DNA of 64,000 nt, from assembly GCF_014251255.1 (NCBI RefSeq), contig NZ_CP059182.1:62001-126000 (forward strand), given 5' to 3'. Below are positions 27,498-35,802 of the stretch, piece by piece. The stretch comes from Blattabacterium cuenoti (GTDB lineage: Bacteria > Bacteroidota > Bacteroidia > Flavobacteriales > Blattabacteriaceae). The notes under the pieces are model-generated. The model did no database searches, was not told the DNA's origin, and saw nothing but the letters and a program-made list of their open reading frames with translations. Within the stretch, counting starts at the first letter, position 1. Every line of letters starts with the position of its first letter. The translations under genes and the position numbers were made by a program.

Positions 27498-27591
27498 TGT
27501 CATAATGACACAATTATAGAACATGGCAAATATTTTGCTTTTATTTCATCAGATCATCATAAGACATATCTAAGATAAAATTGTGTCGTTA
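27498..27591 (+). promoter_or_regulatory. Palindromic and inverted-repeat element upstream of grpE-dnaJ
   Basis: TGTCAT-A-ATGACA (27498-27510) is a perfect inverted repeat. It continues into TAATGACACAATTAT (27503-27517), which is matched at 13 of 15 positions by the reverse complement of AAAATTGTGTCGTTA (27577-27591). A small stem (GCAAA/TTTGC, 27526-27538) lies between the arms. The region is the 140-bp gap before the heat-shock pair, so an operator or structured leader is plausible. No recognised motif name is claimed. Confidence 0.4.
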
Positions 27592-27605
27592 ATATTTTTT
27601 ATATT

Positions 27606-28184
27606 ATGGATGTAAATAAAAATAAGAAAAACGCTGAAAAACAAGTAAAAAATCAATCTTCTTCTAAAGATAAGATTTCTGAATCGAACTCTGATTCTTC
27701 TTGTAAAAAGAAAGAAATTCATGATTCTTTAAAAAAGGAAATAGAATATCTTCAAGAAGAATTAAGAAAAGAAAAAGATAAATTTATACGTATTTTTGCA
27801 GAATTTGAAAATTCTAAAAAACGTATTCAAAAAGAAAGATTCGATCTGTTTAGAACCGTTCATCAAGAAATTATTATAGATTTAATTCCAATTTTAGATG
27901 ACTTTGAACGAGGTGTTAAAGAATTGAAAAAATCCAAAGATGAACTTCTCATAAAAGGAGTATCTCTTATACAAGAAAAACTAATAAAAATTTTAAAAGA
28001 AAAAGGATTAAAAAAAATAAAAATAAAAAAAGGAGACGATTTTAATACAGATTTTCATGAGGCCATAACACAAATTCCATCTGTTACAGAAAATCTAAAA
28101 GGAAAGATTATAGAAATTATAGAATCTGGATATATCTTTAAAGAAAAAGTTATACGACATGCAAAAGTCATTACCGGTAAATAA
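27606..28184 (+). CDS. grpE: Nucleotide exchange factor GrpE
   Basis: 192 residues. A Lys/Ser-rich disordered N-terminus (about 1-38) leads to the long dimerisation helix (about 40-90, with RIFAEFENSKKRIQKER). The beta domain ends with ESGYIFKEKVIRHAKVITGK. The signature region FHEAITQIPS is present. It promotes ADP release from DnaK. dnaJ follows by 22 bp; dnaK is not in the window. Confidence 0.95.
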   Translation: MDVNKNKKNAEKQVKNQSSSKDKISESNSDSSCKKKEIHDSLKKEIEYLQEELRKEKDKFIRIFAEFENSKKRIQKERFDLFRTVHQEIIIDLIPILDDFERGVKELKKSKDELLIKGVSLIQEKLIKILKEKGLKKIKIKKGDDFNTDFHEAITQIPSVTENLKGKIIEIIESGYIFKEKVIRHAKVITGK

Positions 28185-28206
28185 TAATTTATAACTTTTA
28201 TATTTC

Positions 28207-29325
28207 ATGGGGAAAAAAGATTATTACGAAGTATTAGGTGTTTCTAGAAATGCTTCTTCAGAAGAAATTAAAAAAGCTTATAGAAAACTAGCAATTAAAT
28301 ATCATCCTGATAAAAATTTGGATAACAAAAAAAAAGCTGAAGAAAAATTTAAAGAAGCCGCTGAAGCTTATGAAATTTTAAGTAATCCAGAAAAAAGACA
28401 ACGTTATGATAAATTTGGACATTCAGGAGTAAGAGGAAGTGGATCTGGATCAGGAATGAATATGGAAGATATTTTCGCAAATTTTGGAGATATTTTTGCG
28501 GATGCTTTTGGGGAAGGTTTTTCTAGTTTCGGATTTGGAAAATCGACAAGACATAGAACTATTAAAGGAAGTGACCTTAGAATAAGAGTAAAACTAACAT
28601 TAGAAGAAATTGCTAATGGAATAGAAAAAAAGGTGAAAGTCAAAAGAATGAAAGTTGCTAATGGAGTCAAGTTTAAAACTTGTACTTCTTGCCGTGGAAC
28701 GGGACAAATCACACGTGTTACCAATACAATTTTAGGAAGAATGCAAACAACCTCTCAATGTCACATATGTTCTGGAACAGGAAAAAATATTGAAAATATT
28801 CCTTATGGAGCGAATAAACATGGATTAATTAAAGAAGAAGAATTAGTGAATATTCAAATCCCTGCAGGATTAACAGAAGGAATTCAATTGAAAGTTTCTG
28901 GAAAAGGAAATGAAGCTCCATTTGATGGAATTCCTGGAGATTTGATTGTTTTAATTGAAGAAATTCCTCATCCAATATTAAAAAGAGAAGGGAGTAATCT
29001 TCATTATGATTTATATATTTCTTTTCCAGATGCTATATTAGGAGCTTCAAAAGAAGTTCCAACTATCAATGGAAAAGCCCGTATTAAAATTGATCCAGGA
29101 ACACAATCAGGAAAAACTCTTAGATTGAAAAATAAAGGACTACCTAATATTGAAGGATATGGATATGGAAGTCTTCTAATTCATGTTAATGTTTGGACTC
29201 CAAAAAAAATTAATGAAGAGCAAAGAAAATTTTTCGAAAAAATGAGGAAAAATGAAAATTTTCTACCTCATCCTGGAAATTCTGAGAAATCTTTTTTTGA
29301 TCGCGTACGAGAAATGTTTTCTTAA
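28207..29325 (+). CDS. dnaJ: Chaperone DnaJ with reduced zinc-finger region
   Basis: 372 residues. The J domain (about 3-68) includes the HPD motif in KYHPDKNLD, followed by a Gly/Ser/Phe-rich linker. The central domain has only two CxxCxGxG motifs, CTSCRGTG and CHICSGTG (about 158-190), where the classical protein has four. The first and fourth are replaced by cysteine-free sequence, so one zinc site rather than two is expected. C-terminal peptide-binding domains follow. From memory, other Flavobacteria share this reduction. It works with DnaK and GrpE. Confidence 0.95.
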   Translation: MGKKDYYEVLGVSRNASSEEIKKAYRKLAIKYHPDKNLDNKKKAEEKFKEAAEAYEILSNPEKRQRYDKFGHSGVRGSGSGSGMNMEDIFANFGDIFADAFGEGFSSFGFGKSTRHRTIKGSDLRIRVKLTLEEIANGIEKKVKVKRMKVANGVKFKTCTSCRGTGQITRVTNTILGRMQTTSQCHICSGTGKNIENIPYGANKHGLIKEEELVNIQIPAGLTEGIQLKVSGKGNEAPFDGIPGDLIVLIEEIPHPILKREGSNLHYDLYISFPDAILGASKEVPTINGKARIKIDPGTQSGKTLRLKNKGLPNIEGYGYGSLLIHVNVWTPKKINEEQRKFFEKMRKNENFLPHPGNSEKSFFDRVREMFS

Positions 29326-29423
29326 CTTAAAACAAAGAAAATAAAACTCTTTTTAAAAAAAAATTTGATTAGATTCAAATATAAGTAGATAGAAAATTTA
29401 TTCATTTTCATATTCATGATATT

Positions 29424-30617
29424 ATGAAAAGAGTAGTAGTAGGACTTTCGGGAGGAGTTGATTCCAGTGTAGCTGCTTTACTTCTAAAAAAAAAAGGTTA
29501 TGAGGTGATTGGTTTATTTATGCATAATTGGGATTTAGAAGATTCTCTTTTTGAGAAGACTCAATGTTCTTTATGGAAAGATAGTGTTGATGCCATGTTA
29601 GTTGCTCAAGAATTGGATATACCTTTTCAGGTAGTAGAAATGAAAAGAGAATACAAAGAATCTATTCTGGATTATATGTTTCACGAATATAAATCTGGTA
29701 AAACTCCTAATCCAGATATTTTATGTAATAAAGAAATTAAATTCAATGTTTTTTTAAACAAAGCTATTGATTTAGATGCAGACTTTATTGCTACAGGTCA
29801 TTATGTAATGAAACAAACAATAATAGAAAATGATCAAATTATTTATCGTCTTTTGATTGGAAAAGATTCCAATAAAGATCAATCATATTTTTTATGTAGA
29901 CTAACACAATATCAATTAAAAAAATCTCTATTTCCATTAGGTACACTGACAAAGAATCAAGTACGAAAAATTGCTGAAAGAAACAAATTATGCAATGCCC
30001 ATAAAAAAGATTCTCAAGGATTATGTTTTGTAGGAAAAATTCACTTCGTAAAATTTCTTCAAAAAAAAATTCCCCCAAAAAAAGGAGAAATCATAAATAT
30101 AGATTCAAATTCTATGATATATCATAGTGAAAAAAAGAAATCCTTTTTGTCAAAGGAAGAAGAATTATTTTCTTTATCCAGAAAAAAAGGATATAAAAAA
30201 TCGGATGGAAAATTAATTGGATATCATAAAGGAGCCCAATATTTTACAATAGGACAGCGTAAAGGAATTTCTTTAGGTGGATATCAAGAAGCTCTTTTTG
30301 TTATTGAAACTGATATAGATAAAAATATTGTTTATACAGGAATGGGAAAAAGTCATCCTGGGCTATATAGAAAATCTTTATTCATTCAGGAAAAAGACAT
30401 TCATTGGATAAGAGAAGATATTTCTATTTTTGATGGAGAAAAAATGAATGTCTTTTGTAGAATACGTTACAGACAACCACTACAAAATGCAAAATTATAT
30501 AAAATAAAAAATGGAATGTTAATAGAATTTGAAACTATGCAATGTGCCATCACAGAAGGACAATTTGCCGTATGGTATATAGGGAAAGAATTAATCGGAT
30601 CTGGAATTATATCATAA
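29424..30617 (+). CDS. mnmA: tRNA-specific 2-thiouridylase MnmA
   Basis: 397 residues. The PP-loop is VGLSGGVDSSVAALL (about 5-19). The catalytic Cys pair is in NPDILCNKEIKF (about 100) and SQGLCFVGK (about 200). The insert before GYHKGAQYFTIGQRKGI is typical of Bacteroidetes. It makes 2-thiouridine at U34 of Lys, Glu and Gln tRNAs. The neighbouring gene is the ilv operon after a 263-bp gap. Confidence 0.95.
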   Translation: MKRVVVGLSGGVDSSVAALLLKKKGYEVIGLFMHNWDLEDSLFEKTQCSLWKDSVDAMLVAQELDIPFQVVEMKREYKESILDYMFHEYKSGKTPNPDILCNKEIKFNVFLNKAIDLDADFIATGHYVMKQTIIENDQIIYRLLIGKDSNKDQSYFLCRLTQYQLKKSLFPLGTLTKNQVRKIAERNKLCNAHKKDSQGLCFVGKIHFVKFLQKKIPPKKGEIINIDSNSMIYHSEKKKSFLSKEEELFSLSRKKGYKKSDGKLIGYHKGAQYFTIGQRKGISLGGYQEALFVIETDIDKNIVYTGMGKSHPGLYRKSLFIQEKDIHWIREDISIFDGEKMNVFCRIRYRQPLQNAKLYKIKNGMLIEFETMQCAITEGQFAVWYIGKELIGSGIIS

Positions 30618-30815
30618 TTTTTTTATGATAAAATTCTTTATTGAAAAGATTTATATCTTGCAAAATTGGCAATATATTCATATAAAAATTATCCAGATAA
30701 AACACTTTTATAGAATATATTTTTTTTATACTTTTGCATAAATTATAATTTATATAATTTAATATTTGTAAAAATCTTTTCTTTGAATTTTTAATCTTTG
30801 AAAGATTCTTGTAAA
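30618..30815 (+). other. Non-coding gap before the ilv leader, with a 15-nt palindrome
   Basis: No ORF or RNA gene was recognised here. It is extremely AT-rich. Near its end is the perfect inverted repeat AATCTTT-G-AAAGATT (30793-30807), which could be an operator or could overlap a degenerate -7 element (AATCTTTG, 30793-30800). Confidence 0.4.
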
Positions 30816-30833
30816 ATGGTATTTATTTTATAA
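30816..30833 (+). CDS. Putative leader peptide of the ilv operon (Met-Val-Phe-Ile-Leu)
   Basis: The five-codon frame ATG GTA TTT ATT TTA TAA encodes MVFIL, three of its residues being the end-products of the operon downstream. Its stop codon is one base before the first arm of a terminator hairpin, and ilvD starts 47 bp after the stop. This layout fits ribosome-mediated attenuation: stalling on Val/Ile/Leu codons would cover the hairpin arm and let transcription continue. So short a frame can also arise by chance in AT-rich DNA, so this is inference. Confidence 0.35.
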   Translation: MVFIL

Positions 30834-30834
30834 T

Positions 30835-30863
30835 CCCTACTTGATAATTCAGTAGGGCTTTTT
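30835..30863 (+). terminator. Attenuator-like intrinsic terminator in front of ilvD
   Basis: CCCTACT (30835-30841) pairs perfectly with AGTAGGG (30851-30857) across a 9-base loop, followed by CTTTTT. The 7-bp stem has four G-C pairs, unusual in this AT-rich DNA, and it sits only 17 bases before the ilvD start. It could end mnmA transcripts, act as the attenuator of the ilv operon, or both. Confidence 0.65.
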
Positions 30864-30880
30864 GATTTATAAAACATATC

Positions 30881-32569
30881 ATGAAAAGGAAAATTAATAA
30901 TTTTAGTAGAAAAATCACAAAAAATTCTAATTTGCCAGCAGCACATGCTATGCTATATGCTACAGGGATGAAAGAATCAGATTTTTGTAAAGCCCAAATA
31001 GGAATAGTAAGTAATTGGTATGATGGAAATCCTTGTAATATGCATTTGGATATGCTTGGAAAAAAAATAAAATCGTCAATTATCAATCAAAAAGATCTAA
31101 TAGGATTTCAATTTACCACTATTGGTGTTAGTGATGGGATTACTATGGGAACACCAGGAATGAGATTTTCACTTCCTTCTAGAGAGTTAATAGCTGATAG
31201 TATAGAAACCGTGGTAGAAGCACATCATTATGATGGAGTTATAGCAATCCCTGGATGTGATAAAAATATTCCAGGAGTAATGATCTCCTTAATCAGGTTG
31301 AATAGACCTTCTATTATTGTATATGGAGGAAGTATTTCTTCAGGATTTTATAATAAAAAAAAATTAGATATTGTTTCTTCTTTTGAAGCTTTAGGAAAAA
31401 AAAATACTTGTCAAATATCAGAAGAAGAATACAAAAATATTGTAAAAAAATCTTGTCCTGGACCAGGAGCTTGTGGAGGAATGTATACAGCAAATACAAT
31501 GGCTTCTGCTTTAGAAGCTATGGGAATGATGTTGCCTTATTCTTCTTCTTCCCCTTCAATGAGTAAAAATAAAAAAATAGAGTGTCAAAAAGTATCCATA
31601 TTTATAAAAAATCTTTTAGAAAAGAAAATAAAACCTAAAGATATTGTAACAAAAACTTCCATAGAAAATGGAGTTAAATTAGCAATGTGTTTAGGAGGAT
31701 CTACTAATCTTATTTTGCATATTTTAGCTATTGCTAAATCTGCAAATGTCAACTTTACTTTAAAAGATTTTCAAAAAATTAGTAATCAGGTTCCTATCAT
31801 TGGAAATTTAAAGCCAAGTGGAGTTTTTTTAATGGAAGATATTCATAATAACATTGGAGGAATTCCTGTAATTATAAAATACTTATTAAATGAAGGAATA
31901 TTATATGGAGATTGTTTAACAGTTACAGGAGAAACTCTCTGTAAGAATATGAAAAATATTCCCAATATAAATTTCAATCAAAAAATTATTTACCCTTTAA
32001 ATAACCCCATAAAGAAAAACAGCCATATAAGAATTCTATATGGAAATATTTCTCCAGAAGGATCTGTTGCCAAAATTACTGGAAAAGAAGGAACTTTTTT
32101 TCGTGGAAAAGCAAATGTTTTTAATTCAGAAAAAGATGCTAATCAAGCTATTTTGAATCAAAAAATTCAAAAAGGAGAGGTTATTGTAATTAGATATGTA
32201 GGTCCTACAGGAGGTCCAGGAATGCCTGAGATGTTAAAACCAACATCTTATATTATGGGGGCCGGATTAGGAAAAAATGTAGCTCTTATTACAGATGGAA
32301 GATTTTCAGGAGGATCACACGGTTTTGTTGTAGGACATATTACTCCAGAAGCACAATCCGGAGGATTAATAGCTTTTATTAAAAATGGTGATATCATTAA
32401 AATAGATGCGGAAAATAATACACTTACACTTGAAGTAGAAGAAGAAGAAATACAAAGAAGAAAAAAAGAATGGATTCCTCCTCTTATAAAAGTAAAAAGA
32501 GGATATCTATATAAATATATAAAAACAGTATCTACAGCTTCTGAAGGTTGTGTCACAGATCAATTTTAA
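30881..32569 (+). CDS. ilvD: Dihydroxy-acid dehydratase
   Basis: 562 residues. Fe-S ligand cysteines are in IPGCDKNIPG (about 125) and CPGPGACGGMYTANTM (about 198). The C-terminal GPTGGPGMPEM and DGRFSGGSHGF motifs are intact. It dehydrates dihydroxy-isovalerate and dihydroxy-methylvalerate, the third common step to valine and isoleucine. It is the first gene of ilvDBNCA, behind a leader with a terminator hairpin. Its stop overlaps the ilvB start (TAATG). Confidence 0.96.
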   Translation: MKRKINNFSRKITKNSNLPAAHAMLYATGMKESDFCKAQIGIVSNWYDGNPCNMHLDMLGKKIKSSIINQKDLIGFQFTTIGVSDGITMGTPGMRFSLPSRELIADSIETVVEAHHYDGVIAIPGCDKNIPGVMISLIRLNRPSIIVYGGSISSGFYNKKKLDIVSSFEALGKKNTCQISEEEYKNIVKKSCPGPGACGGMYTANTMASALEAMGMMLPYSSSSPSMSKNKKIECQKVSIFIKNLLEKKIKPKDIVTKTSIENGVKLAMCLGGSTNLILHILAIAKSANVNFTLKDFQKISNQVPIIGNLKPSGVFLMEDIHNNIGGIPVIIKYLLNEGILYGDCLTVTGETLCKNMKNIPNINFNQKIIYPLNNPIKKNSHIRILYGNISPEGSVAKITGKEGTFFRGKANVFNSEKDANQAILNQKIQKGEVIVIRYVGPTGGPGMPEMLKPTSYIMGAGLGKNVALITDGRFSGGSHGFVVGHITPEAQSGGLIAFIKNGDIIKIDAENNTLTLEVEEEEIQRRKKEWIPPLIKVKRGYLYKYIKTVSTASEGCVTDQF

Positions 32570-34269
32570 TGAAAATGGAAAAAAAATTATTTTCTGGTTC
32601 AGAAATAGTAATAAAAACACTCTTATATGAAAATGTAGAATATATTTTTGGTTATCCAGGAGGAGCGATTATGCCTATATATGATTCTTTACACGATTAT
32701 TTAAATTTAGTTTCTCATATCTTAATGCGTCATGAACAAGGATCTATTCATGCTGCACAAGGATATGCCAGAGCTACAGGAAAAATAGGTGTATGTTTTA
32801 CGACTTCAGGACCTGGAGCTACCAATTTAATTACTGGATTAGCAGATGCATTGATAGATAGTACACCTATAGTGTGTATTACTGGACAAGTCTCCTCTCA
32901 TCTTTTAGGAACTGATGCTTTTCAAGAAACAAATATTATAGATATTTCTATTCCCGTAACGAAATGGAATACTCAAGTTTTAAAAGCTAAAGATATTTGT
33001 GAATCGATTCAAAAAGGATTCTTTATAGCCAAAGAAGGAAGACCAGGACCTGTATTAATAGATATTACCAAAGATGCTCAATTTCAAAAAACTGAATTTC
33101 ATTTCATTCGTTGTGAATATGTAAAGAATTTTCATCCATATCCTTGCATAAAAGAAAAAAAAATTAGAGAAGCAGCTCATTTAATTAATATGGCTAAAAA
33201 ACCTTTAATCCTTGTAGGACAAGGGGTCATTTTAGCTCATGCAGAAGAAGAATTTAAAATATTTGTAGAAAAAACAGGAATTCCAGTAGCCAGTACACTT
33301 TTAGGATTAGGCGCATTAGAAAGTAATCATTATTTATATGTAGGCATGTTAGGAATGCATGGAAATTATGCTCCTAATATTTTAACAAATCAATGTGATC
33401 TACTCATTGCTATAGGAATGCGTTTTGATGATCGTGTTACTGGAGATGTTAAAAAATATGCTAAACAAGCTAAAATTATTCACTTGGAAATAGATCCTTC
33501 TGAAGTTAACAAAAATATATTATGCAATATACCAATTTTAGGAAATTGCAAAATTTCTCTAAAAAAATTAATTCCCTATGTGAATAAATCTATTCATGAA
33601 AAATGGATTCAAAAATTTTTTCATTTAAAAGAAAAAGAAGAAACTACTGTCATTAAAAAATATCTTAATCCTGTAAAAAATGGAATAACCATGGGAGAAG
33701 TAATTAAATGGATAAATTTATATAAACAGGAAAAAGCTATTCTTGTAACAGATGTAGGACAACATCAAATGGTTGCTTCAAGATATTTTGATTTTACTTA
33801 TAAAAAAAGTCATATAACATCTGGAGGATTAGGAACTATGGGTTTTGCTTTACCTGCTTCTATTGGAGCAAAATTAGGAGCAAAAGAAAGACAAGTCATT
33901 TGTATTGTAGGGGATGGAGGAATTCAAATGACAATCCAAGAAATGGGAACGATTTTACAGAATAATATTTCTATCAAAATTATATTATTAAATAATAATT
34001 TTTTGGGAATGGTTCGTCAATGGCAACAACTCTTTTTTGATAAACGTTATTCTTGTACAGAGTTAGTAAATCCAAATTTTGTAAAGTTAGCTAATGCTTA
34101 CAACATTGGAGCAGAAAGAGTAAATAAAAGAGAAGAATTAGGAACAGCTGTAAAAAAAGCACTGAATCAAGAAAAAGCTTTTTTATTAGAAGTAATTATA
34201 GAAAAAGAAGATAATGTTTTTCCTATGATTCCTGCAGGTTCTGCTGTAGATGAAATACGTTTAACATAA
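32569..34269 (+). CDS. ilvB: Acetolactate synthase large subunit
   Basis: 566 residues from the ATG at 32569, which overlaps the ilvD stop by one base; a TTG at 32548 lies inside ilvD. The TPP-activating Glu is in RHEQGSIHAAQGYARATG (about 50). The TPP/Mg motif GDGGIQMTIQEMGTILQNN is at about 450-468. The FAD-domain stretch ALIDSTPIVCITGQV is present. It makes acetolactate and acetohydroxybutyrate. A 54-bp gap separates it from ilvN. Confidence 0.96.
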   Translation: MKMEKKLFSGSEIVIKTLLYENVEYIFGYPGGAIMPIYDSLHDYLNLVSHILMRHEQGSIHAAQGYARATGKIGVCFTTSGPGATNLITGLADALIDSTPIVCITGQVSSHLLGTDAFQETNIIDISIPVTKWNTQVLKAKDICESIQKGFFIAKEGRPGPVLIDITKDAQFQKTEFHFIRCEYVKNFHPYPCIKEKKIREAAHLINMAKKPLILVGQGVILAHAEEEFKIFVEKTGIPVASTLLGLGALESNHYLYVGMLGMHGNYAPNILTNQCDLLIAIGMRFDDRVTGDVKKYAKQAKIIHLEIDPSEVNKNILCNIPILGNCKISLKKLIPYVNKSIHEKWIQKFFHLKEKEETTVIKKYLNPVKNGITMGEVIKWINLYKQEKAILVTDVGQHQMVASRYFDFTYKKSHITSGGLGTMGFALPASIGAKLGAKERQVICIVGDGGIQMTIQEMGTILQNNISIKIILLNNNFLGMVRQWQQLFFDKRYSCTELVNPNFVKLANAYNIGAERVNKREELGTAVKKALNQEKAFLLEVIIEKEDNVFPMIPAGSAVDEIRLT

Positions 34270-34323
34270 AATGATTTATTAAAAATCAATATCATATATC
34301 ATAAAAAAAATACTACATATATT

Positions 34324-34632
34324 ATGAATCATCAATTCAGAATAATAATTTTAGGAGAAAATCAAACAAGATTGTTAAGTAGAATACTTATTCTATTAAA
34401 TCGTAAAAATTTAAAAATGACACATATTAACGTGTCTAATCATCATAATATTAATAATGCTCAATCTATTCTAGATTTGGAATGCAATGAAGAACAATTA
34501 ATAAAGGTCACAAAATCTATTGAGAAACTAATAGGAATAATTCATGTATGCTTTTTTAAAAAAAAAGAAAAAAAGACCAATACCAGAGAAAATTCATGGA
34601 AAAAAATAGATTTTCCGTTAGCCACATCTTAA
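34324..34632 (+). CDS. ilvN: Acetolactate synthase small (regulatory) subunit, single ACT domain
   Basis: 102 residues. The first about 80 form an ACT domain (FRIIILGENQTRLLSRILIL; SILDLECNEEQLIKVTKSIE). The second, C-terminal ACT-like domain of the usual 160-180-residue subunit is absent. A short basic tail ends in WKKIDFPLATS. The subunit normally activates IlvB and confers valine feedback inhibition. A truncated form like E. coli IlvM can still activate, so altered feedback is possible. Position between ilvB and ilvC supports the call. Confidence 0.85.
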   Translation: MNHQFRIIILGENQTRLLSRILILLNRKNLKMTHINVSNHHNINNAQSILDLECNEEQLIKVTKSIEKLIGIIHVCFFKKKEKKTNTRENSWKKIDFPLATS

Positions 34633-34679
34633 TTTAAGAAAAAGAAAAAATAAATTGAAATACTTAATTCATAATAATT

Positions 34680-35756
34680 ATGAAAATTAAACTTGGAACT
34701 GTAGAAGAAAATATTATTACAAGAGATGAATTTCCTTTATGGAAAGCTAGAAAAATATTAAATAAGGAAACTATATCTGTATTAGGATATGGAGTTCAAG
34801 GCCCTGGTCAATCTTTAAATCTAAAAGATAATGGATTTCAAGTTATTATAGGTCAGAGACCGAATTCTTTATCTTGGAAAAAAGCTTTAGAAGATGGCTG
34901 GATAGAAGGAGAAAATCTGTTTTCATTGGAAGAAGCTTCTAAAAGAGGAACTATTATTATGTATCTTTTATCAGATGCAGGGCAAATATCTTTTTGGCCT
35001 ATACTCAAGAAAAACCTTACTGAAGGAAAATCTTTATATTTTTCACATGGGTTTGGATTAACATTTTGTGATAAAACAAAAATTTTTCCTCCAAAAAATA
35101 TAGATATTTTTTTGGTAGCTCCTAAAGGATCAGGAACTAGTTTAAGAAGACTTTTCAAACTAGGAAAAGGAATCAATTCTAGTTATGCTATTTATCAGGA
35201 TTTTAGTGGGAAAAGTTTAGAAAAAACTCTTTCTATAGGAATAGGAATTGGATCTGGATATTTATTTGAAACTAGTTTTAAGAATGAAGTTTATTCTGAT
35301 TTAGTGGGAGAAAGAGGAACTTTAATGGGAGCAATACAAGGAATTTTTGCTGCACAATATCATGTTTTAAGAGAAAAAGGTCATTCTCCTTCAGAATCTT
35401 TTAACGAAACTGTAGAAGAATTAACACAAAGTCTTATGCCATTAGTAGCTGAAAAAGGAATGGATTGGATGTATTCTAATTGTTCTACAACAGCTCAAAG
35501 GGGGGCTTTAGATTGGTGGAAAAAATTTAGAGATGTAACATTACCTGTTTTTAGACAATTATATAATGAAGTTTCTTCAGGAAGTGAAGCAAAAAGAATC
35601 ATAGATTCAAATAGTCATACTGATTACAGAATGAAATTAGAAAAAGAACTACAAGTTCTTCAAAAAAGTGAATTGTGGGAAGTAGGAAAAATTATTCGTA
35701 ATCTAAGACCAAAAGAAAAAAAGTGTTCTTCTACTACTAAGAAGAAAACCAATTAG
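34680..35756 (+). CDS. ilvC: Ketol-acid reductoisomerase (class I)
   Basis: 358 residues. The nucleotide-binding loop is VLGYGVQGPGQSLNLKDNGF (about 35-54). Metal-ligand regions include SDLVGERGTLMGAIQG and EGMDWMYSN-like sequence (here KGMDWMYSN), with FNETVEELTQ. The length fits class I rather than the roughly 490-residue class II. It carries out isomerisation and NADPH reduction of acetolactate. It is the fourth gene of the operon. The last 15 residues are Lys/Thr/Ser-rich and probably disordered. Confidence 0.95.
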   Translation: MKIKLGTVEENIITRDEFPLWKARKILNKETISVLGYGVQGPGQSLNLKDNGFQVIIGQRPNSLSWKKALEDGWIEGENLFSLEEASKRGTIIMYLLSDAGQISFWPILKKNLTEGKSLYFSHGFGLTFCDKTKIFPPKNIDIFLVAPKGSGTSLRRLFKLGKGINSSYAIYQDFSGKSLEKTLSIGIGIGSGYLFETSFKNEVYSDLVGERGTLMGAIQGIFAAQYHVLREKGHSPSESFNETVEELTQSLMPLVAEKGMDWMYSNCSTTAQRGALDWWKKFRDVTLPVFRQLYNEVSSGSEAKRIIDSNSHTDYRMKLEKELQVLQKSELWEVGKIIRNLRPKEKKCSSTTKKKTN

Positions 35757-35802
35757 ATTTTTTTGTTGCAAAAATTTTATAAAAAATTATTATTTTATTA
35801 GA

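Noticed and set aside
30618..30792. Possible small RNA (SRP RNA-like) in the gap before ilvD
   Set aside because: No conserved 4.5S RNA tip or other recognisable RNA signature was found.
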